From Deuterostichococcus epilithicus (taxonomy: Eukaryota; Chlorophyta; Trebouxiophyceae; Prasiolales; Stichococcaceae), in contig JAVTLE010000005.1 of assembly GCA_033439295.1 (NCBI GenBank), positions 3,522,501 through 3,586,500 of the forward strand: DNA of 64,000 bases. The letters are read 5' to 3'. Shown piece by piece: positions 23,201 through 34,254 of this stretch. Numbering within the stretch: position 1 is the stretch's first letter; every line of letters starts with the position of its first letter. The translations under genes were made by a program, and so were the position numbers. Under the pieces are notes generated by a model. That model had not been told where the DNA came from and made no database searches. It saw only the letters and a list, made by a program, of their open reading frames with translations.

Positions 23201-24675
23201 TTATGACCATAGAGGCGCAGGACTCACTCGGGCCCGCATGCACATGATGAGCCACATCTGTCGCCGGGTCGCAACGATGGATGCAAGACCTCCTCCTGCA
23301 GGCCCTGCATCTGGAAACCGAGCCGCCGCTGCCGCCACCGCTGCCGTCACAGGACGAGGCGGAGCCGCCTTACATCCCGCCTGCTGCTGCACCACATCTT
23401 CCGGCGCGCAGTGCCCAGGGCTGTCAGGCTTCTCGACCTGCGACCGCATTACAGGCAGCATATGTGCTTCCCTGTAGCAGCACATCAGAATCCGAAGTGC
23501 AGATCGTGCAACAACGTGTCAACCCCTGTCGCATGCTTTTGCGCCGCCGAGCAGGACTCGCCAGGTCAATGCCCGCAGGCGCCGCAGCCGCCCCCGATCG
23601 ACACAGGCCAGCATACCCTCGAGGTGTCCAGCAGCCAGAGCTCGCCATGCGGTAGCGAGCCGCAGACGCCCACAGCCGCCACTGCAGCCGCACCTCACCC
23701 GTTCGACAGCTTCGGATCGCCCATCTCTGGGCTGGCACAGAGCAGCGGCAGCCGCAGCGGCAGCGAGGCGGCAAAGGTTTGCACCGTCTATCTGCTTTAG
23801 GTCCGATCGGCTTGACAATCGCGGTTGCAGGGTTGGAGGCAGGCTAAGCACAGCTTCATGAATAAAGCGATGCTGCACTACCACATTCACGCAGATAAGT
23901 TGTCTGCATGCATGTGGTGGGACATGTCGACGATGAAAGAAAAAATGAGTGGCAAGTGTGCCTGTGAGCCAGACCTGATGGCAGGATTTGTCAGCGGATG
24001 GAAGCCTGCTGTGCCAGATCTGCGTCTCCCCTGTACTTTGGAAGTCGAGCACTGCAAAGGAGCTTGTTCCCGCACTCCGATGCCTCGCTGCTTTTCACTG
24101 GAAGCCTGGCAGAGCAACCCCATTGACCACAGGGTAGGCTTCTCGCTTCTGCAGGGCGGCAGCCCCTTGTCTACCCCGCTGCTCACGCCCGAGACTCAGG
24201 CGCCGTCTGGCTCGTCAGACGCCAGTAGGTGCGTCTGCCTGAGCAGGTGCCCTGACCTCACCTGCGTGGGCTCCGGTGCACCTACCTGTGCGCGTTACTG
24301 GGGCATTTTGCATGAGCATTGCACATGGACAGCACTGCTGGCCCTTGAGCCGCGGAGGGGGGTAAAGCCTTGGAATGTTGACACCGTGGGTGCACCACCT
24401 TTCGACGCAACATGTAATTGCTCATGTGTGGCGCGTGAGGCACCGCCCGAAGTGCATTTGGGTGGTGGAAACCCTCGAAATATCTCTGATTGCCTGCTGC
24501 GTGCTGCGGGAGGCAACTGTTCGATGGCAGCGCGCCGCCAGGCGCCGAATCCCCGGGCACTGGCGGGGCGTCCAGTGCGGATCCCCTCCCAACACCCCCG
24601 CATCTGGATGAGAAGCATGGCGTCTCTGGGCCAGCTGTCCTCGCAGATGCTGCGGCAGCTGGCGGCGGTTCGTGA
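20198..24675 (+). CDS. SYLF-domain protein F, long Ser/Pro/Ala-rich tail
   Basis: Exons 20198-20285 (TKDLLTRLSQPD...PPEALKHAR), 20549-20620 (GFAVVRFSRRMGLVSRGLVF), 20988-21054 (GLDWSAPSFFKITGNSG), 21253-21323 (WITAQTLFVIPTEPALQRF), 21550-21688 (LVWSLVDGFPTEIGFSG) and about 22178-22270 (KRLLRGDFPPPTELAPVYS) carry the full SYLF order, with intron phases equal to gene E. The join between 21688 and 22178 is not closed. The tail is long and low-complexity: VQPLSLPPLPPRSGPQ (about 22481-22528), a polySer/Pro/Ala block at 22770-23150 from a CAG run, SPGQCPQAPQPPPIDTG and SSSQSSPCGSEPQTP at 23550-23775, SPLSTPLLTPETQAPSG (about 24160), and a last exon from about 24525 ending at TGA 24675 with LPTPPHLDEKHGVSG. 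Such a tail suggests an unstructured, possibly phosphorylated region; that is inference. Confidence 0.82.
22829..22852 (+). repeat. CAG repeat read as polySer in SYLF gene F tail
   Basis: Eight CAG triplets; the frame in use reads them as AGC, giving a Ser run before Pro/Thr-rich sequence. Confidence 0.85.
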
Positions 24676-25312
24676 TCAGGCTGTTGCGCCATGGTGTCAA
24701 GCTGCTGATCCAGCCGTTCACTTAACAGCAGCTCGGCTGGGGACAACAGCGTTGTGCCAGGAGCAAGATCGTGTCCAACAGCTGTGCAGATGGCATGGCC
24801 AACGATGTTCGAGGCAGTTGTGGCGGCTTTTCTTGGGGCGCCATTCAGACGCCACAGTGATTTGCTGTTCGGGTTCCACACGACTTGGGTTGCACTTGAT
24901 CTTCTGAGCTTGACTCCATCTCGGTCTGTTGGCAAGTTCGCGAACCGACAGCAAGTTACAAGCCCTCAGTCCCAAAACCATTTTGGCAAGATGTACATCA
25001 GCCGGGCATCAGCATACCTACTCAGCTCTCTGCTGTGCAAAACGTGTCTAAGTGAGCCGCCACTCCGACAGTCGTCTTACTTAACACAACCTCTGGCCCT
25101 CATCGGACGTGAACAGCCCAAGACGCCATATTTGCCGCAAGTGTGTGTGGCACAATGCAGACCGCAGGTGTGGTGCCTGCTTCCTTGCAGAACATCCACC
25201 GCGCAGTGCCCGTCCTGTGACACTCCCCCTCACGTTGCATCTTGCCAGCAGCCGCAGCCGCAGGCACTGTGGACGAGCCTTGCACGGCCCGATTGCCGGG
25301 AAGCGGCTGCTG
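24676..25312. other. Convergent 3' region of SYLF gene F and gamma-tubulin
   Basis: No coding exon recognised. TTACA on the + strand near 24954 reads TGTAA on the - strand, the usual chlorophyte polyadenylation signal, about 355 bp past the gamma-tubulin stop. Confidence 0.45.
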
Positions 25313-28300
25313 TCAATGTGCGGCGATGCGCAGGTCGGCTGCCGTGCGAGTAAGCCCCGCCGGCGTGCCGCACGCGGATGAGGCGTCATCGGCCTGCCCA
25401 CCGGACGAAGGAGAGGCCTGAGTGATGTGATGTGAAGCAGCAGAGGTGCAAGAATCAGGGCTGCCTCGGGCGTGCAGGTCCTCATCACACCTCCACAGCG
25501 ACGCACGTTTTGGAAAACCGAGCACAGCAGAGGTGTGCTCTCTGGGACATGACACGAGAGCTCCAGGCAGCGCGGCAGAGATCGAGCAACTTGTGCTTTG
25601 CGCAGCTCCTGCTGTGCTGTAAAAGTGTGGAGGCGCTACGCCGATGCGCTTTCCCGCCCCACGACCATCACGTGTCGTGGTGATCACGACCTGAACCTCC
25701 ACCCACTCCTTATTGTGAACTTCTGCTGCTGCCTGCGCCGCCGCCGCCGCCGCCGCCGCGGCTGCCTCTCCACCTCGACAAGTCCACCTCGACAAGAGAA
25801 CGCCGGTGCTTGCAGGGAGCAATCAGAAAGCGCAGAACCAACCTGCAGCTCGCCGCCGGGCTGTTCGAATGCGAGGTATTCCGCCGACAGGCCCGCAACC
25901 ACCTCCCGCGCATCTGCAAACTCGGCCAGGTCCTCTGTCTTGCTCCTGCCACTCTGGAACATGGGAAAGCGGCCGTACTCCCGCACGAAGGCCTGTGGCA
26001 CAGGGACACATTGCACAACATCTGATTGCTGGAAGGTGATCGTCTGCGCCCTGGGACACCACAATCGAGCGCGTAAACCGACGGGCATAGGCTGTTGGAC
26101 TGCTGTATGCATCAAGCGGATTCGGGTTGACAGGGCAGCGTCACGCCCTGCACAGGTGCCCAAGAGCCTCTGCCATGGCCTGCCAACTTGAGCGGGCCCC
26201 CGGAGTCCAGCCTTTGCACCGCACCCCGTGTGCCGGGCGGTCGCGGCTGACCCCTCTCGCACAGGACACAACCCTAAATCTCGACCCTGAGACGCGCAAG
26301 ACCGCGCCCAGGTCAAGGGACAAAAGCAGCAGCCCCCCCTGACCTTGCGCTCCATCAACTTGTCGAACTGCGCGAGCGTCTTGTCGAGCGTGTGCCGCAC
26401 GCCCGTGTGGTTGGCCAGCATCAGGCCCGACACGCGGTGCGGCGCCGCCACGTGCGGCGACGCCCGTGCCGGCACCACCTGCAGGAGCATGGAAACAAAC
26501 CCTGAACCCTGAACCTTGGACCGTGGACACTGGAGTGTCAGCCTGGCCGGGCACCTCCACATCGCACCCCCACCAGCAAATGGTGCCAAGCGGGCAGCAC
26601 GCAGGGCACCAGCCGAAGTGTGTCAAGGCTCGTTCGGAAGCACGGTGCGGTGCAGCCCTAAACCCTGAAGTCCGCCAGCAGCGACGTTGGCCGGCCGGCA
26701 GAGTGTGGGCACAGCAGGTTGCAGGGCACCAGTCGGCGTCGGGGGCCCTGTTCGGGACTCCGTCGAGGATTCGAGGCAATCACCTGCAGCGACGCCGGCC
26801 AGCGGTCGGCGAATGAGAGGTCGCCGCGCGCCCGCATGCGGGCGTGCGTGCGATGCACCTGCGCCATGTCCACATCGCCCTGCGTACAACATTCAGAGGC
26901 AATGCGCTGTGAGGAAAATCGTGAGGAAAATCGACATTCCTGCCTGGGAAATGGTGCCCGTCCCCGAGCGGTGCACCTGCGTATGTGCACATAGCCCTGC
27001 GCAGGCAGCAAGAGAGACAGCTGTGCCTTTCCGCTGGAAAAGACCACTGCTGGGCAAGACGCTGCCTGCGGCTCTGCTTGTGCAGCGCGCGGCACCCGCA
27101 TTGCTGCAATTTGGGCCATCACGGCGCATCTGCCATCAGTCAGGTGTATCCGGCTGGGCTGCGGAGTGGACAGGTCCATGCCAGCTCGCGTGTGGCGCAG
27201 AGGCAAGACTGCGCTGGCGGCAGAGATGCGTCTTGTGCGGTGCGTTCAGCAGCCGCCGGCTGCATTTGTCCATCGCAATACGTTGAGGGGTTGAGGCCGA
27301 GAGAAGCCACGAGCGACACTGCAACACCCTGGTGAAACCCCTGCCTGCAGGATGTCGATGGCAGCGATGTAGCGCGCCTCTCGAAGCGCCGCTGCCCGCC
27401 CCGGCGGCCGCACCATCAGGTTCTTGGGCTGCAGCAGCCGCCGCATCACGTCCTGCACCGACGTGCTCCGCACGCCGGCGGGCGCCGCCNCCGCCGCCCC
27501 CGCCGCAGGTGCGGCTGCGGCCGCTGACGGGGAGCGCCGGCCCCGGGGCAGGCCGCCGCCGACAGCGGGGTGTAGGCCGCCGAGAGCAGGTGCGCCCGAG
27601 GCGAGCCGGCGAGGGACGATGCCAGGTCCGCCATGTCCACGTCGATCAGGCCTGTGTGGCGACAGAGATGGTGATAAAGACGCTCCCAGGTCGGAGGGAC
27701 ATTCTGGTATGGCGATGTGAATGGCCTGTGTGCGTGCGGTGAGGCCGCGAGGGAGGTCTGCCATGCCCACGTGGGTCAGCCCTGGAAGGGCGCTTTGGCT
27801 TCAGGGGCACCTTGGGGGTCAGTCAGCGCCAGCAACCAGGGTGGGGCCTCGAATGCTGCGGGCGAGCGGCGGAGAAGCGCTGCCACGCTCGCCGAGCCCT
27901 TGTACCCTGTGCGGGGAGAGCATCAGCGCCGACACCTGCGTCTCTGCCACGCCCGCAAGAACTGAGGCGCACCCGGGAAGCGCGTGGGCGCGGTGGCAGC
28001 CGCCATGACGGTGGAGACCAGGCTGTTGCCCTGCGCCACGGACGGCTTCTCCACGCCCAGCTGCTGCTGCGCTATGGCGTCCAGCGCCGTGTTGTCCAAC
28101 ACCTGCGGCGGCAGACGGATTGCTTTGACGATCCTCCACTGAACCTTGTCAGCCGGCGTCGGGCACATGAGCTCGGGAATGCTTCACAATCGGCCTGAAC
28201 ACGAGGCTACGAGTCCAGGTTTTCGTATTTCGTTTCCATCAAGAGAGCAGGGTCTCGAGCGCAGTGTGGAATGCAGAAACTGACTGCAGAAGACAGAATG

Positions 28301-30155
28301 CTGAAATGTGTGTGTCTGAGAACAGGGGACAGCGCACCACGACGGCGTCCGCATCCAGCGCAAGGCGCTTGAGCGTCAGCAGCGAGTTATAGGGCTGCAC
28401 GACAACGTCGCTCATCTCGTTGTTCTGGTTCGGGAAGACGCTGCACACGAAGAGGCAGCGAGTCAGCAGCCCGCTGGCGCCGCCCGATCCCGACTGCAAA
28501 TCCCGGCTGAGCCTCATTCCAATATGAGAGAACACCATCGTTCCAGGCTGCTATATCAAGTGAACAGCTCCTCCATGGCAGCGACAGCGCAGCTGTCGCA
28601 GCTGGCGCACGTCTGCTCGAATGCGCCGTGAGACACTACCACCCCATCAGGCACCACCGAAGGGCATGCAAGAGGCGCAGCAGAACCTGAGGACGCACGT
28701 GCCGATCGGCCAAGCAAACCAGGGGCAGACGACTGAGGACAAGGTGCTGACATGGCAGCAGAGGCACCAGGACTTCACGCACCTGTAAGTGTGCAGCATG
28801 GTTTTCGGGAAGGCATCACTCAGCGCCTCCAGCATCCAGGAGCCCATGCCGCTGCCGGTGCCGCCCGCAATGGCGTGCGTCATCATGAAGCCCTGCAGGC
28901 TGTCGCAGTTGCGCGCCTCCCGCTCTGCGTTGGGCAGGCGGAGCGATGGAATTGCAATGCGGAGCAAAGCAGTCGCAACAGAGTCCCTCCTGCACAGCCG
29001 CGCCGACTTCCAGGCTTCCGCCGGCCGACATAACCTGGATATGCAGAGGAGGACATCGATCCACTGGAAGAAGGCTGCACGTTTGGCCTCGTTCGCACAA
29101 TTGGAGGCCTTTTAGGGACGACGCAATCAATGCACTCACCAAACAGCTCGATGATGTCATCGGAGTTCTGCTCCGCCTGGTCGTATCCTGACGCCCAATT
29201 ATTGCCGGCGCCACCGCCGTGCGTAGACAAAAAAATGTTTTCCTGATTGAACAGCTCCCGCAGCGGCCCCGCCTGGATGCCGTTGATCACCCTGCACGGC
29301 ATCGACATGCTGTGATCACATCGCGGCACGGTGCATCACTCGTTTCAAGGCTGCATAGCTTCGCATCACCTAACCGTTTTATGGGGCGTGGCCACCCTGT
29401 AGTGCCAGAGGCGCTGCCTCTCAGCTGCGTGCGTGCGCCGCTGGGAAGGAGAGCGCTGGGTGCACCGCCTCACTCATCAGGGTCCGATGCCAGCCGGCAG
29501 CAGGCGATCTGCACACAGCCGGCCAGCAAAGCAGAGGCGTGGCAGGCCAAGGGCCGTGCGCATGCGGCAACTCGGGGTGTGGTACCCTGTAAGCCTGCTT
29601 CAAAACCCTGACCTGGGCTCCAGGTCGAGCAGCAGCGCCCTCGGGACATGCCGCCCGGCGTCGTCCTCGTAGAAGAACACCTCTCTGCAGTCCGGCGCCT
29701 GCAGCTCGCAGGGTATTCAAATGACCTCGCGGTGCTGTCGGGCAGCATGTTTTCCGTTCGTGTCATATCGTGAATGCGGTCAACCAGCCATGTCTCGGCC
29801 GAAGGGCGGGATGCCTCCGCCCCTCTTTGCAGCTGCTAGGTATGGAACAGCAGAATCGGCAACGAATTTCTTGACAAACTGCACACCTCTGCGGACGACG
29901 AGCGCGATGCGCTGAGCGTTCCGTCGCTGTCGATCGCGTGCTCCCGGCAGAGCTGCGGTGCCAAGGATGTGAGTCATGTCATATGCCTCTCGGTCAATGC
30001 GGCAACGCAGAGCAGCAGCATATCTCAGAGCATGCGATGACGTCTTTCGTAAGGTACCCGTCTGTGCACATTCCTACTCTCACCGTCTTCCAAAACTCTG
30101 TGCCAATCTGGTTGCCAGCCTGACCAACATGCAGCGTGACGATCTCCCGTGGCAT
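25313..30155 (-). CDS. TUBG: Gamma-tubulin
   Basis: Nucleates microtubules as the core of the gamma-tubulin ring complex. Twelve exons (reading left): 30155-30084, 29952-29887, 29698-29613, 29291-29140, 28924-28783, 28440-28338, 28102-27973, 27651-27345, 26879-26784, 26478-26344, 25992-25843, 25417-25313. The start gives [18 protein letters not shown]; other hallmarks are [35 protein letters not shown], the GTP-binding loop [62 protein letters not shown] and EYGRFPMF. All joins keep phase except inside 27651-27345, where one base appears missing beside an ambiguous base at 27490, in an Ala-rich insert between AAYTPLS and [10 protein letters not shown]. About 514 residues, longer than the usual 450-475 because of that insert and a 34-residue C-terminal exon. 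The intron at 27344 starts with GC. Confidence 0.95.
26266..26672. repeat. Degenerate telomere-type CCCTAAA/CCCTGAA patches in gamma-tubulin introns
   Basis: Three short patches (about 26268-26290, 26497-26517 and 26656-26672) with units such as ACCCTAAA and ACCCTGA lie in introns of the gamma-tubulin gene. They are imperfect, two to three units long, and not part of any exon. Confidence 0.75.
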
Positions 30156-30880
30156 GGCTGCCTCCTATCACGGCTCCGCTGATTCTACATGGCTCGATAT
30201 TATGCGGCAGTCGTTGACCGCGCTGGCGCGGTCTTGAGCCGAGGTCTGTCAACTGTGCTGTGCGCGGCGTTGCAGTTTGAATTTTGAAGGCGGCACGGGA
30301 TATGCAGCAGCAGCAGCTGCAGCAGCTGCAGCAGATGAACAGTACTGGGCGTATAATTGTCCACTGAGTCCAAGATGGCTTGCTGTGCCCTCCCGATGCC
30401 TGTGACGGCGAACTTTACTGGCAGTGAACGCCGCGGCCGGTGATGTGAGAAGCAACCACAGGTGCAACGACCGACAAGGGCCTCGTATGTAGATCTGAGG
30501 GGTCCTCAGCCTTCCCAAGCCTGAGTTGCAAACAACAGCACGATTTGAAGTTGCGTTGCTCAGCTGCTGGCACGAAACGTCAAATCGGACAACCTGAGGG
30601 ACTGTAGCACCCTGAGGGCACCTCTGCATCGGATCGCTGCGAGCTCAGCTGGGCATTCCACGGCTGCAGCAGTTCCTTGTTAGCGCGTGACCCAAAGTCT
30701 TTCGCGTCGCGGGTGGCCAAGGGCAAGCTGCTGGCAGGCTGACACTTCGCAGAGCTGGTGGCCATCGGTTGCCTTTCCCCATATTCGGCTGACATGAGAC
30801 CATCCTCGAGCGACTGAGCGGTGAACATCGAGCCTGAAACCGCATCAAAAGCATCCCAGCTACCGAGCTTGGGCTGCCAG
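30156..30880. promoter_or_regulatory. Shared divergent promoter region of gamma-tubulin and the Barentsz-like gene
   Basis: About 725 bp separate the two head-to-head starts. It contains a GCAGCA/GCTGCA repeat tract at about 30302-30336. No core promoter element is claimed; the regulatory role is inferred from the layout. Confidence 0.45.
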
Positions 30881-31676
30881 ATGTCAGAGAAGCAGCGCGA
30901 GTGCAGCCGCTCACGCGAGCGGCAGCGCAGCGACAGAAATGGCCGCAATGACAGTGGACACGGCCGCGACGGCAGCCGCACAGCCGGAGAGCAGCCGCGC
31001 AGCGCCAGGGACGGCGGCCGAGATGGTGGCCGGGAGGTGGGAAGGGCACACGACCAGGCTGGCCGCAATGAGCGGCACAGGTCTCGGGGCCACTCCAGGG
31101 ACCGATCTCGAGAGCGCTCGCCCAGAGGCCACAGGAGACGGGACAGCAGCCGGCGGTACGGCGGGCACGACAGCCGCAGCAGCAGACGGCACAGCCGCGA
31201 CGACGGCGACGATCGCCGCAGGCGGCATGAGCCCAACGGCAGCAGCGAGACCGGAGCCGCGGACTCAAAGCCCTTGCACCCTGCAGAAGCGCAGCGCGAC
31301 GGGCGCAGCCGCATGAGGCCGCCCGTGGTTTCGGCGGCAGTCCTGGATGCGATGGTCCCTGCGCAGCAGCAGGCAGCCGCAGCAGTGCTCGCTGCTGACG
31401 CATGGCCGCAGCACCGTCACGATGGCCACCGCGACAATGTGCCCCGACCAGGTGGTGCCCATCACACGCTCGACAGTGCAACATCTGCTCCATTGTGTGC
31501 TGCAATGGCACTTGCAGATGGGTCCCTCCATCATGCCAGCTTGGTTGGCGACACACCGGCGCTGTTGCTGTAGAGCACTGGCGCAGCATGGCAAACATGG
31601 TTCTGCATTTGCTCACCATCAGCCCGCATTCTGCAGAGACCAGTATCGGAGAAAAGAGTATGGGACCGCGACGTTT

Positions 31677-31726
<50 letters not shown>

Positions 31727-33036
31727 CGACGGGGCAGCAGATGCCCCCTCCGCCGCCGCAGGCACAACAGCAGCAGCGGCAGCAGCATCAGCAGCCGGTG
31801 CGGATCAACCCGCAGGGCATCTATGCCCGCGCCATTGAGGAGTACGATTTCGTCGTGCCACGCGGCGGCTCCTACTTCGACGTGAGAGCTTTGGACTCTG
31901 TTTCCCCCTCGACTTCTTCTGTGTGTTGATTCTGAAGGTGTTCCCGGAAGCGCCCCCGCTCTTCTGCGTGCATGGGAACTGTGGCAGCCGCAAACGAGGA
32001 TTGACCGACTCCAATGTCGGTGTGCTCTTGCGACGTCTCTTCGAAACATCTTCCTGCAGCGCCGCCGCTGCAGTGCGGCACCTGTTCAGCAGGTGCAGCG
32101 CCACTGATCGCTTGGCATAGACGCACGAGTGCTCCGCCAACTCCAGCTCTCAATCTGGCCTGATGGAAAGGAGCCCTTCTCTCCTGCAGCACGATGATCG
32201 AGACGTGGTCACCTTCAAGGCGGAAATGCGCGGCGGCGGCCAGGGCAACCCGGCGGCAGCCGCGCCGGCAGCGCTGGTTGCGGGCTCGCGCCTACAAAAC
32301 TCAGACCCCCTCGGCACCGAGGACATTAGGTGCGCAAGTGGGGCGCCAGCGCATTCTTGGCGGTTCTGTCCCCTCCCCGGCAACCTCTCCCGTCACATTG
32401 TGCTTTACTCTGCCGCTTTCCTGTCCACGAAAGGTTTGCTGCAGCTTCGTGTCCTCAGAAGGCTGGGACCCTTGACTTCACCGCCATCTCATCACGACTT
32501 AGTGCATCTGCATAGGGGGCGCTGGGGGGCCGCCGACGAGGAGCGGCGGCCGCCGGNGCGGCGGCGCCCGCGGGACGACTGGACCTCGGAGGCGGCCGAG
32601 CCGATGGNGGGCNGCCGCCGCGAGCGTCGNGGCGGCGTCTCGGAGGGCATCTTCGGGCTGCACCGGGAGGACGACCGGCGGCCGCGGGACGGCCGCGGCG
32701 AATGGATTGCTGGCAGGTGGGTGGGTATTCAGGGGAAGTGGACATGACACCGATGTCGCTGTCTGGACATGCCAACAGGGCTGTCTGGGCTTGCTACCAG
32801 GCTGCGTGCAAGATGAAACGAAGGGCATGGTCTTGAAGCAATGGCGCTGACGCTGCAGGCGCGGGGCGTGGCAGGGCGGCCGCGGCTTCGGGGGTGGCAG
32901 CGGCGGCTTTGGAAGAGGCAGCGGAGGTGGATTTGGCGGCGGCGGGGGTTTTGGGGGTGGAGGCAAGTGGGGACATGACATGTTCGAGACGCTTAATACG
33001 TCTGATGGAAAGGCCGAAGATGCAGGGCAAGTTTAG
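30881..33036 (+). CDS. Barentsz/MLN51 (CASC3)-like exon junction complex protein with RS-rich N-terminus
   Basis: CASC3/Barentsz binds eIF4A3 and RNA in the exon junction complex. Five exons in phase: 30881-31451, 31637-31881, 32190-32329, 32516-32716, 32859-33036 (about 444 residues). Exon 1 encodes MSEKQRECSRSRERQ and a long SR/RD/DR-rich stretch (HRSRGHSRDRSRERSPRGH). Exon 2 has polyQ, then NPQGIYARAIEEYDFVVPRG. The Btz signature reads across the next splice as VPRGGSYFD then HDDRDVV, and returns at the end as KWGHDMFETLN after Arg/Gly-Gly-Phe repeats. In known Btz domains these two halves (VPxxGxFFxHDDR and KWGHDKFEE) lie closer, so an insertion of over 100 residues separates them. Four ambiguous bases lie in exon 4. 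The exon 1-2 join (a G|GTGG donor chosen by phase) is the weakest point; the RS part could be a separate gene. Confidence 0.75.
31677..31726 (+). repeat. CAG repeat encoding polyglutamine
   Basis: About sixteen CAG triplets in a row in exon 2 of the Barentsz-like gene, giving polyQ in the frame that continues to the Btz motif. Confidence 0.95.
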
Positions 33037-33641
33037 TGAGAGGGAGCTATGCGAATGCCAGCCAAAATAACAAATTCGAAACCCTTCACGCACATAGGGT
33101 TATGCTGCACATGGCAGGGTATGAAATTGCACATCTGAAGGGGTATGAAACAACGACAATTCACTATGCATGGATGAACGCAGGAAACAAAATGCTGTCA
33201 AAAGGAAGTAATGTGGAAGGCCAGGTCGACATCCAGGTACATATGCAGAAGGTGGGAAGGGCCAAGATTGTTCAATTCAGCTTTTCAAAACTTGTCGATC
33301 CCACATCAAAATGGCAAGCGAATTTGTGTACACCCCGAAGCTAGCTCTGTGAGCGAATGTGTACACACCTAACGATTCTGGAAATTGCGCTTTTGCTCTA
33401 CTATGCTGCTCGACGATTCTCTGCTGAAATCCCACGTTGCTGCAGACAAAACCATACAACATCCGGCTGCCGCTAAGGGCAGTGGACCTTGGCCATGTGG
33501 CCCTAGACGGGGCACGTCAAAGAGATTTGTCAGAAGGTCCCAGCCCGTCACGCTCCACAGCCCATACAGCCGCGCAGCATGACAGCCACCAGGGCCGCAC
33601 GACACACACCGGCAGAGTCGATCACTGACGGTAAGAAGTCT
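33037..33641. other. Convergent 3' region of the Barentsz-like gene and the 73-residue gene
   Basis: More AT-rich than the flanking exons. A 102-codon + frame (33036-33344) has no motif and directly follows the stop at 33036, so it is most likely 3' UTR. Confidence 0.5.
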
Positions 33642-34254
33642 CTACTTAGCGGAGGCAGCAAAGCCACGGGCGCCGCTCAGGTTGACCTTCTTCTCCACAA
33701 CAGAGTGCGCCACAGTCTGCACGCCCTTCTGCTTCTGCTCCTCCTCGGCCATCTGCATGACCATCATGCCGACACCGCTGCCGACGCCAACGCCAGCGCC
33801 TGCGAGACAGACAGGTAGCGCGCGACTGAGCACAGTGTGTCCTTGGAGAGAGTGCAAGCTGAGGCACGCTGCTATTGGATGTTGGCCCTGCCAGCTAAAC
33901 AGCTGGCAATCAGCACAAATTCCAACAGAGCAGCTAAGACCCACAGCAGCGCCACTGTGCAGGCCAAAGAGATTGCCAGGCTGTGTGACACAGGCGCTTA
34001 GATGCACCAGACAACCCTAGCATGCAGCAGTGCGAGATCGTCAGCAGCTGCACCCCTGAAGTGACCGCTTTTGAGCTTCGCAGAGCTGCAAACTGTCTGC
34101 ACGGGTCGCGACAGCATCAAGTTGCTAGGCAGGAGGTTCACAGCCAGTCAATCTTAACGTCGCGTAAGAGCACGCGGCGGCCATACACACCTGCCAGCGC
34201 GACGAGGGACAGCAGGCCCAGGGAGACGGACACAGTCTGCGACAGACCGCTCAT
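33642..34254 (-). CDS. 73-residue small membrane protein, unrecognised
   Basis: Two exons, 34254-34191 and 33799-33642, joined by a clean GTGTG...CGCAG intron, give a 73-residue protein. ATG sits in a good context (CACC before it). It begins MSGLSQTVSVSLGLLSLVAL and runs into a Gly/Val-rich hydrophobic stretch (GAGVGVGSGVGMMVMQMA), so residues 6-40 form one or two membrane helices. The rest is hydrophilic (EEEQKQKGVQTVAHSVVEKK) and ends GARGFAASAK. I do not recognise the family. A small organelle or ER membrane subunit is possible, but nothing in the sequence fixes it. Its 5' end faces the gene at 34984. Confidence 0.68.

Noticed and set aside
1-24675. One giant protein with six SYLF repeats
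   Set aside because: Stops, separate ATG starts (845, 9956), tail exons ending in stops (12587, 19061, 24675) and the inverted copy D argue for six genes.
24282-24935. 217-codon - frame near the end of SYLF gene F
   Set aside because: Overlaps the tail exon of F and lacks motifs; a gamma-tubulin extension was considered but its last exon already closes at 25313.
30580-31619. Long - strand frames (244 and 324 codons) over the RS region
   Set aside because: They are Leu/Arg/Ser shadows of the SR/RD-rich + strand exon, which leads into the Barentsz signature.
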